From Streptomyces tuirus (GTDB lineage: Bacteria; Actinomycetota; Actinomycetes; Streptomycetales; Streptomycetaceae), in assembly GCA_018195615.1 (NCBI GenBank), contig JAGTPG010000001.1, positions 558,001 to 622,000 on the forward strand: a DNA stretch of 64,000 bases. The letters are read 5' to 3'. Below the pieces are notes generated by a model. That model was not told the origin of the DNA and did not search any database. It saw nothing but the letters and a program-made list of their open reading frames with translations. This document shows, piece after piece, positions 57,784 to 64,000 of this stretch; the stretch's first letter is position 1; every line of letters starts with the position of its first letter. The position numbers were made by a program, and so were the translations under genes.

Positions 57784-57826
57784 CGGCCTGGTCACAGGCG
57801 TCCACATACCTCCCGTGACCAGGCCG
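57784..57826. terminator. Strong hairpin after the glycosidase operon
   Basis: A perfect 12-base stem, CGGCCTGGTCAC (57784-57795) with GTGACCAGGCCG (57815-57826), around a 19-base loop. It begins 24 bases beyond the fucosidase stop on the minus strand and ends before the sulfotransferase start. Confidence 0.8.
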
Positions 57827-57849
57827 CTTACCTCTTTCTTAAACTTTCG

Positions 57850-59099
57850 TCAGAACCGGCCGGCTCCGCGGTACAGCTCCAGTTCCCGTTCCAGTTCGAC
57901 GGCCAGCACCGTGGCGTGCGGATCGAGGTCCGTGGCCGCGGGCGGCTCGATCCACAGGATGCCCGGCGTCTCGTGGAGGCCACCGGTGACGCGGTGGGCC
58001 AGTTCGGTGCCGCTGCCCAGGACCGAGACCCCGCGGACCCCGCTGAGCAGGCCGCGGACGTTGATCTCGGCGCGTGGGGCGTCGAAGAGCACGAGGTAGA
58101 GGGTGCGGCGGTCCTTCGAGAGGGTGCTCGGGCCGTAGTGGTGCCCCGGCGGGAGTCCCCGCACAGTGCCGTACACCGCTTCCGCGTGCCGGGCGATCCA
58201 GTCGCCGAGCCCTTCCAGGCGCTCCGCCTGTTCGGCCGGGATCGTGCCGTCCTCCCGCGGGCCGACGCTGAGGAGCAGGTTGCCCCGCCGCCGATGGTCT
58301 CGGTGAAGTAGCGGATCAGCTGGTCGACCGACTTGTGGTTGTGGTCGTGGTGCTGGTGGCCCCAGGAGTCGTTGATGGTGAGGCACAGCTCCCAGGGGCC
58401 TTCGGGCGGGACGACCGGGGCGCCCTGTTCCGGCGTCGCGTAGTCGCCCTCGCTGAGCATGCGGGCGTTGAAGACGACGTCGGGCACCTCGGAGCGGATC
58501 ATCGCGGCCAGGTCGTGGATCCGCCACTGCTCCTCACTGCGGTCCCACTCGCCGTCGAACCACATCAGGTCCGGTTCGTAGCGCTGGGTCAGCTCGCGGA
58601 TCTGGCCGTCCCGGTAGGCCAGGAAGCGTTCCCAGGCGTCGAGGTCCTCGTCCTCGGCCGCGACCTCCGAGTACCGGTTGTCCTCCAGGTCCGGCGGGCG
58701 GCCGGGCTTGCGGGTGGAGGCGTAGTCGGGGTGGCTCCAGTCCGAGTGCGAGTAGTAGAGGCCGACCTTGAGGCCCTGCTCGCGCAGGGCGTCGGCGTAG
58801 CCGGCGATCAGGTCGCGGCCCACGTTGAGATCGCCGTGGGCGGTGTCCCACAGGGCGACGCCGTCGTGGTGGCGGCTGGTCAGCACGGCGTACCGGGCGC
58901 CGGCCCGCGCGAAGAGCTTCGCCCAGTCGCGCGGGTCGTAGCGGGAGGCCGTGAAGCGGTCGAACTGGGACATGTACTGGTCGTACGGGACGATGTCGTC
59001 GTAGAACGACCAGGACTCCTGGACGCCGTCGACGGCGTAGATGCCCCAGTGGATGAAGATGCCGAGCTTGGCGTCCGTGAACCACGGTTGCATGGTCAT
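57850..59099 (-). CDS. Alpha-L-fucosidase, GH29 (one frame break)
   Basis: 416 residues after restoring one base. ATG at 59099. GH29 TIM barrel: WFTDAKLGIFIHWGIYAVDG, GARYAVLTSRHHDGVALWD, GLKVGLYYSHSDWSHPDY and the nucleophile region DLMWFDGEWDRSEEQW, with NLLLSVGPREDGTIP and RGVSVLGSGTE following. The break at 58280-58295 is in a C run (GGGNLLLSVGP restored). There is no signal peptide, so it acts on imported oligosaccharides. It starts six bases after the alpha-mannosidase stop. Confidence 0.93.
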
Positions 59100-59104
59100 G
59101 GAGG

Positions 59105-62100
59105 TCAGCCCCTGCGCAGGCGGAGCGTCAGGATCTGGAAGGGCCGCAGGGCGACGGAGACACCGCCGTCGGCGATGACCGCCTCCTCCAGCGGTCGCTC
59201 CAGCAGGTCGGTGATCTGCGCGCCCGCGAGCGGGAAGCCGGTGCGCAGGACGCCCTGGGCCCGGCCGCCGCGGGACTCGTAGAGCCGTACGACGACATCG
59301 CCGGAGGTGTCGTCGGCGAGCTTCACCGCCTCCACGGTCACGCCTTCGCCCTCGACGGAGACGACGGGGGCGGGGGCGCCGGCCGCTTCGGCCGTCCGGA
59401 GGGGAAGGTTGAGGGCGTAGCCCTCGGCGACGGCGTCCTCGATGGTCGCGCCGGGCAGCAGCGCGTAGGTGAAGCGGTGGCGGCCCTGGTCGGCCTCGGG
59501 GTCCGGGATGCGCGGGGCGCGGACCAAACTGAGACGGACGGTGGTCGTGGTGCCGCCGTCCTCGCGGACGGTGCGGGAGACGTCGTGTCCGTACGTCGAG
59601 TCGTTGATGACCGCCACGCCGTACCCGGGTTCGCCGATGTGCACCCAGCGGTGGCCGGAGACCTCGAAACGGGCCGCCTCCCAGCTGGTGTTGGTGTGCG
59701 TGGGCCGCTGGATGTGGCCGAACTGGATCTCGGCGGAGGAGTGCGGGGCCCGGATGTCGACCGGGAAGGCCGCCTTGAGGATCTTCTCGGTCTCGTGCCA
59801 GTCGATGTCGGTCTCGATGTCGATGCGGGGGCTGCCGGCGCGGACGGTGATCGTCTGGGTGATCTTCGAGCCCTTGCCGAACTCCCGCTCGACGCGGACG
59901 GCACCGACCAGCGGGTCCTGTTCCACGACGGTGACGGAGGAGGCGTCGAGGAGGTCCGTGTAGCGGTTCTTGTAGTGCTTGTCGATGTCCCAGGCGTCCC
60001 AGTAGTTGGGCAGGTCGGTGTGCAGGCGGAGCAGGTTGCCCTGGTCGGCCAGGACCTCGCGGTCGGCGCGCAGGTCGCGGACCGACGACAGGGTGCCGTC
60101 CTCGGCCACCTCCAGGCGGACCAGCCCGTTGTCGAGGACCCGGCCGCTCACCGTCACCGGCTGCGGGGGCTCGGCGCCGGTGAGGGGCGCCGAGCCGCTC
60201 GCGGGCACCTCCACGTAGACCGGTGCGCCGTCGGCGGTGCGGAGCACCTCGGCGCGGTCGAAGGGGCTGGTGTTGAAGACGCGGGGCCCGCCGACGCCGA
60301 GGGCGGTGAGCGCCTCGGCGGTCAGGGCCTGCAGTTCCTGGGCGACGCGCGCGTACTCCGCCTCGGCCTCGCGGTGCACCCAGGCGATGGAGGAGCCGGG
60401 CAGGATGTCGTGGAACTGGTGCAGCAGCACCGTCTTCCAGAGCCGGTCCAGCTTCTCGTACGGATAGGAGTAGCCCGGCGCGTGCAGCGCGGCCGTGGTC
60501 GCCCACAGCTCGGCCTCGCGCAGGAGGTGCTCGGAGCGGCGGTTGCCCTGCTTGGTGCGGGCCTGGGAGGTGTAGGTGGCGCGGTGCAGCTCCAGGTAGA
60601 GCTCGCCGACCCAGACGGGCGCGTCCGGGTACTCCTCGCGGGCCTTGGCGAAGAACTCGTCGGGGTGTTCGACGACGACCTTCGCGGAGCCCTCCAGGTC
60701 GGCCAGCCGGCGGGCGCGTTCCATGATCTCGCGGGTGGGACCGCCACCGCCGTCGCCCCAGCCGAAGGGCGCCAGGGAGCGGGAGGCGCCGCCCTTCTCC
60801 TGGTAGTTGCGGACCGCGCGGGACATCTCCTCGCCGCTGAAACGGGCGTTGTAGGTGTCGACCGGCGGGAAGTGGGTGAAGATGCGGGTGCCGTCGATGC
60901 CCTCCCACCAGAAGGTGTGGTGGGGGAACCTGTTGGTCTGGTTCCAGGAGATCTTCTGGGTGAGGAACCACTCGTTGCCGGCGAGCTTGGCGATCTGCGG
61001 GTAGGCCGCGTTGTAGCCGAAGGAGTCCGGCAGCCAGACGCCCTTGGTCTCGATGCCGAAGTGGTCCATGAAGAACCGCTTGCCGTGGACGAACTGGCGG
61101 GCGACGGCCTCGCCGCCGGGCAGGTTGCCGTCGGACTCGACCCACATGCCGCCGACCGGCGCCCACTGGCCGTTCTTCACGGACTCCTGGATGCGGGCCC
61201 AGACCTTCGGGTAGTTGTCGCGCACCCACTCGTACTGCTGGGCCTGGGAGCAGGCGAAGATGAAGTCGTCGTACTCGTCGGCCAGGGACGTGACGTTCGA
61301 GAACGTGCGGGACGTCTTGCGCTTGGTCTCGCGGATCGGCCAGAGCCAGGCGGAGTCGATGTGGGCGTGGCCGACGCCGGAGACGGTGTGCGCGCTGGCG
61401 TGCGCGGGCCTGGACAGCACCGGCTTCAGCGCTTCGCGCACCGCGGCGGCCGAGCCGGAGACGTCGTCCAGGTCCAGCAGGTCCATCGCCCGGTCGAGGG
61501 CGTGGGCGATCTCGTGCCGTCGCGGGTCGTGCTCGCCGAGCTCCAGCATCAGCTCGCGCAGCACCTGGACGTCGAGGTCGAGGTGCCAGACCTCCTCGTC
61601 GAGGATGGCGATGTCGGCGGCGCGGAAGGTGTAGAGCGGCTTGTCGCCGGCGGTGAGCTTGTCGCCGAGGGGTGTGATCTTCGAGAAGTTGTCCGCGAGG
61701 ATGTCCGGGTTGGAGGCGGCCTCGACCAGGTAGTCGACCGTCTCGCCACCCTGCGCGGGGTTGGCGATCGCCACGTACTGGTTGAGCGGGTTGACGGCCT
61801 TCAGCGGGGTGCCGTCCGTGAGGTGCACCAGGGCCTCGGCCTGGTTGCCGGGCCAGTCGCCCACGAAGCCGAGGTCGATGACGGCCTCGACGCGGCGGCC
61901 CGCCCACGCCTCGGGCACCCGTCCCCGCATGCGGAACCAGGTGGTGCCCCAGGGCGGGCCCCACGGGGTGCCCATCGCGAAGGGCTCGTACGAGGCAGCG
62001 GCGGCCTCCTCGAACGGGACCGGCTCCCCCGGGGCCTGCCAGGCCTCGACCTCGAAGGGGACGGTGGCCGCGTAGATCGCGGTTTTGATGCGCTGATCGT

Positions 62101-62146
62101 GGAGGCGCTGCACGCGCTCCTCGATACGGCGGCTTTCGTCGTGCAT
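59105..62146 (-). CDS. Alpha-mannosidase, GH38
   Basis: 1013 residues, intact. ATG at 62146 with CTGGAG upstream. N-terminal domain (about 1-250), then the GH38 catalytic domain: VGHAHIDSAWLWPIRET (zinc H-x-D), GGMWVESDGNLPGGEA with the catalytic aspartate, WLPDSFGYNAAYPQI, ISWNQTNRFPHHTFWWEG and LLHQFHDILPGSSIAWV. A mid domain and beta-sandwich domains complete it. No signal peptide. It removes alpha-mannose from internalised glycans and is coupled to the fucosidase. An AAGCGCTT operator lies upstream. Confidence 0.96.
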   Translation of the reverse strand: MHDESRRIEERVQRLHDQRIKTAIYAATVPFEVEAWQAPGEPVPFEEAAAASYEPFAMGTPWGPPWGTTWFRMRGRVPEAWAGRRVEAVIDLGFVGDWPGNQAEALVHLTDGTPLKAVNPLNQYVAIANPAQGGETVDYLVEAASNPDILADNFSKITPLGDKLTAGDKPLYTFRAADIAILDEEVWHLDLDVQVLRELMLELGEHDPRRHEIAHALDRAMDLLDLDDVSGSAAAVREALKPVLSRPAHASAHTVSGVGHAHIDSAWLWPIRETKRKTSRTFSNVTSLADEYDDFIFACSQAQQYEWVRDNYPKVWARIQESVKNGQWAPVGGMWVESDGNLPGGEAVARQFVHGKRFFMDHFGIETKGVWLPDSFGYNAAYPQIAKLAGNEWFLTQKISWNQTNRFPHHTFWWEGIDGTRIFTHFPPVDTYNARFSGEEMSRAVRNYQEKGGASRSLAPFGWGDGGGGPTREIMERARRLADLEGSAKVVVEHPDEFFAKAREEYPDAPVWVGELYLELHRATYTSQARTKQGNRRSEHLLREAELWATTAALHAPGYSYPYEKLDRLWKTVLLHQFHDILPGSSIAWVHREAEAEYARVAQELQALTAEALTALGVGGPRVFNTSPFDRAEVLRTADGAPVYVEVPASGSAPLTGAEPPQPVTVSGRVLDNGLVRLEVAEDGTLSSVRDLRADREVLADQGNLLRLHTDLPNYWDAWDIDKHYKNRYTDLLDASSVTVVEQDPLVGAVRVEREFGKGSKITQTITVRAGSPRIDIETDIDWHETEKILKAAFPVDIRAPHSSAEIQFGHIQRPTHTNTSWEAARFEVSGHRWVHIGEPGYGVAVINDSTYGHDVSRTVREDGGTTTTVRLSLVRAPRIPDPEADQGRHRFTYALLPGATIEDAVAEGYALNLPLRTAEAAGAPAPVVSVEGEGVTVEAVKLADDTSGDVVVRLYESRGGRAQGVLRTGFPLAGAQITDLLERPLEEAVIADGGVSVALRPFQILTLRLRRG

Positions 62147-62176
62147 GAGATGTCTCCAGGAAGCGGGAAGCCGGGG

Positions 62177-62190
62177 GGAAAGCGCTTACC
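62177..62190. promoter_or_regulatory. LacI-type operator upstream of the alpha-mannosidase
   Basis: GGAAAGCGCTTACC has the AAGCGCTT core (62180-62187) of LacI/CRE-like operators. It lies 30 bases before the GH38 ATG, in the 53-base gap after the GH4 stop. Confidence 0.55.
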
Positions 62191-62199
62191 GAACGGTGC

Positions 62200-63537
62200 T
62201 CACCTAAGGTACGCGAGCCCGGGGTGGACCTCGGTGTAGCCCTCGACCAGCCTGCGGGCCACGTTGACGGAGTCGACGAGCGGGTGCAGCGCGAAGGCCT
62301 TCACGGCCGTGGCGCGGGAGCCGGAGTCGGCCGCGGCCAGCACCTCGCGCTCGACCGCCTTGACCGCGCAGACCAGGCCGGTGGCGTGGTCGGGCAGCGG
62401 GTCCACCGTGACCGGGTGCGCGCCGTTGGCGTCGACCAGGCACGGGACCTCGATGACGGCGTCCGTGTCCAGGACCGACAGAGTGCGCTGGTTGCGGACG
62501 TTGAGGATCAGGGTCGTGCGCTCGTCCCGGGCGATCGCCCGCATCAGCGCGAGGGCGACCTTCTCGTAGCCGCCGGACAGGTCGTCCTCGTCGCGTTCGC
62601 CCGCGCCCGCGGTCTCGCGGTTCTCGGCCATGTAGGTGGCCTCGCGCTCGGCGCGGGTGTCGTCCCAGACCTTCCACGCGGGGGCGTCCGGGTTGGCCAT
62701 CTCGGCGTAGAAGCGGGCCTGCTGGTCGTGCAGGAAGGCGCCGCGGGTCTTCTCGGCCTGCTGGTAGGCGCGGACGGCTTCCCGGTTGAAGTAGTAGTAG
62801 TGCAGGTACTCGTTGGGGATCGCGCCGAGGGACCGGAGCCAGTCCACGCCGAAGAGCTTGCCCTCCTCGAAGGAGCCGAGCAGGTCGGAGTCGGCGAGCA
62901 GGCGCGGGAGCTCGTCCCGGCCGGCGACGCGCAGGCCGCGCACCCAGCCGAGGTGGTTGAGGCCGACGTAGTCGATCCACGCCTCCTTCGGGTTCGCGCC
63001 GAGCACCCGGGCGATGCGGCGGCCGAGGCCGACCGGGGAGTCGCAGATGCCGATGACGCGGTCGCCGAGGTGGCGGGACATGGCCTCGGTGACCAGGCCG
63101 GCCGGGTTGGTGAAGTTGATGACCCACGCGTCGGGCGCGAGCCGGGCCACCCGCCGTGCGATGTCCACGGCGACCGGGACGGTGCGCAGGCCGTAGGCGA
63201 TACCGCCGGCGCCGACCGTCTCCTGGCCGAGGACGCCCTCGGCCAGGGCCACGCGTTCGTCGTTCGCCCGGCCCTCGAGGCCGCCCACCCGGATCGCGGA
63301 GAACACGAAGTCGGCCCCGCGCAGCGCCTCGTCCAGGTCGGTCGTGGCGCTCACCTCGGGTGCGTCCGGGACTCCGGCCGCCTGCTCGGCGAGGACACGT
63401 GTCACCGCCGACAGCCTGGCGGCGTCCAGATCGTGCAGGACGACGTGCGTCACCCGGCCCTCGGCGTGGTCCTGGAGGAGCGCCCCGTACACCAGCGGCA
63501 CGCGGAATCCTCCGCCGCCCAGAATCGTCAGTTTCAC
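62200..63537 (-). CDS. GH4 family 6-phospho-beta-glucosidase-like enzyme
   Basis: 445 residues from the GTG at 63537, with GGAGGAA upstream. GH4 enzymes use NAD+ and Mn2+ in a redox-elimination mechanism. Marks: VKLTILGGGGFRVPLVY (NAD-binding), FVFSAIRVGGLEGRANDE, ETVGAGGIAYGLRTVP, WVINFTNPAGLVTEAM, GICDSPVGLGRRIA (metal-binding cysteine) and GLNHLGWVRGL. Sequence fits the 6-phospho-beta-glucosidase branch. No PTS component is visible. It is the first intact gene of the GH4-GH38-GH29 set. Confidence 0.93.
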   Translation of the reverse strand: MKLTILGGGGFRVPLVYGALLQDHAEGRVTHVVLHDLDAARLSAVTRVLAEQAAGVPDAPEVSATTDLDEALRGADFVFSAIRVGGLEGRANDERVALAEGVLGQETVGAGGIAYGLRTVPVAVDIARRVARLAPDAWVINFTNPAGLVTEAMSRHLGDRVIGICDSPVGLGRRIARVLGANPKEAWIDYVGLNHLGWVRGLRVAGRDELPRLLADSDLLGSFEEGKLFGVDWLRSLGAIPNEYLHYYYFNREAVRAYQQAEKTRGAFLHDQQARFYAEMANPDAPAWKVWDDTRAEREATYMAENRETAGAGERDEDDLSGGYEKVALALMRAIARDERTTLILNVRNQRTLSVLDTDAVIEVPCLVDANGAHPVTVDPLPDHATGLVCAVKAVEREVLAAADSGSRATAVKAFALHPLVDSVNVARRLVEGYTEVHPGLAYLR

Positions 63538-63620
63538 CGGGTTCCTCCGATTCGGCAGGCCGCGCGCGACACGCTGTGAGAGCCGGGCACGCGCCACCTC
63601 CATGAACTCGCTTCAAGAGC

Positions 63621-63639
63621 CCGGGCCGGTTCCGGCCCG
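63621..63639. terminator. GC palindrome between DeoR and GH4 genes
   Basis: CCGGGCCGG and CCGGCCCGG are near-contiguous nine-base arms about a TT centre. It lies 88 bases after the DeoR stop and 84 before the GH4 start. It may be a terminator, attenuator or operator. Confidence 0.35.
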
Positions 63640-63726
63640 GCTGGTGTCGAGGGGGTAAGACCTCGCTGTTCTCCGCGCGGCGGGACGACCTGTGCCAGGA
63701 ATCCCCCGCCCCGGCTGGAGGAGGGT

Positions 63727-64000
63727 TCATGTCTGCACCCTTCCCGCCACGACGACCTCGACGCCCGCCTCCTGCAAGGAGGCCCGCGTCACCGTGTCGA
63801 CCGGCTCGTTCGTCACCACCACGTCCAGGTCCTCGGGCCGCAGACCTTCGCCATCCCGTGCCCCGGGAACTTCGCCGCGTCGGCGAGCAGCACGACCTTG
63901 TCACCGGCCTTGATCATGGCGCGTTTGACCGGCACCTCCACGACCGTCGTGTCCATGACCTGCCCGCCGGGCCGCACGCCGCTGGTGCCGAGGAAGAGCC
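63727..64000 (-). CDS. DeoR/GlpR-type sugar regulator, C-terminal part (edge-truncated; one frame break)
   Basis: About 91 C-terminal residues are present; the rest lies beyond base 64000. The DeoRC sugar-phosphate sensor end is recognisable: FLGTSGVRPGGQVMDTTVVE, VKRAMIKAGDKVVLLADAAK (the K-x-M...D-x-x-K pattern) and, after a one-base loss at 63836-63845, DLDVVVTNEPVDTVTRASLQ and EAGVEVVVAG. It ends with VQT-TGA. Position upstream of the GH4 gene in the same direction suggests it controls the glycosidase operon. Confidence 0.82.

Noticed and set aside
59477..62239. 920-codon plus-strand frame opposite the alpha-mannosidase
   Set aside because: Composition is typical of antisense GC-rich DNA; the minus strand encodes an intact GH38 enzyme.

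Overview
The window is high-GC actinobacterial DNA, almost certainly Streptomyces. G/C-rich third positions, many GTG starts, four-base GTGA/ATGA gene overlaps, a WhiB-like protein, a two-domain laccase of the SLAC type and an RsbU/SpoIIE-type phosphatase all point there. From memory, the order laccase / LigD-type polymerase / phosphatase / ligase / pcaV-pcaIJFHGBL resembles the S. coelicolor SCO67xx chromosome arm; this was not checked.

Layout. 0-9 kb: edge of a periplasmic-binding-protein-like gene, a small secreted chaplin-like protein, an Orn/Lys/Arg-type decarboxylase, dimethylarginine hydrolase (ddaH), an acyl-ACP desaturase behind a triple operator, a WhiB-like protein, a VOC protein and a LacI regulator. 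9-15 kb: small laccase diverging from a translationally coupled secreted pair (ThuA + PQQ-type sugar dehydrogenase; cupredoxin + Ig-like repeats + DUF1080). 15-20 kb: LigD-type polymerase and separate ATP-dependent ligase on either side of a PAS-GAF-PP2C phosphatase, then a zinc alcohol dehydrogenase. 20-29 kb: DUF3048 lipoprotein, pcaV and the complete protocatechuate operon pcaI-J-F-H-G-B-L, then an SDR. 29-39 kb: LAL-type ATPase without a DNA-binding domain, an MHS transporter, anmK, a collagen-like membrane protein, TetR diverging from PAP2 and DMT genes across a dense palindrome array. 39-46 kb: secreted phospholipase C, a second MHS transporter, a glycosidase relic, and vanA - 59-aa CHC protein - vanB. 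45.5-51 kb: a six-gene hydroxyproline catabolic operon ending in its GntR gene. 51-57.7 kb: orphan MmyB-type domain, XRE/ImmA pair, small protein, phosphoesterase-phosphopantetheinyl transferase pair, ATP-grasp ligase, sulfotransferase. 57.8-64 kb: glycosidase operon (GH4, GH38, GH29) and the edge of a DeoR regulator.

How the genes work together. The clearest theme is use of plant-derived aromatics. Laccase can oxidise lignin phenolics; VanAB would demethylate vanillate to protocatechuate; the pca operon carries protocatechuate to succinyl-CoA and acetyl-CoA; two MHS transporters could import aromatic or organic acids. The hydroxyproline operon (plant cell wall or collagen) and the mannosidase/fucosidase cluster fit a soil saprophyte.

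Quality note. Twenty-two genes break frame, and in every one the reading is restored by adding one base, usually in a G or C run. I count 38 such losses and no gains, and all restored lengths are whole codons. These look like sequencing or assembly deletions rather than decay, so broken genes are annotated as single CDSs. No tRNA, rRNA, CRISPR array, insertion sequence or prophage was seen.
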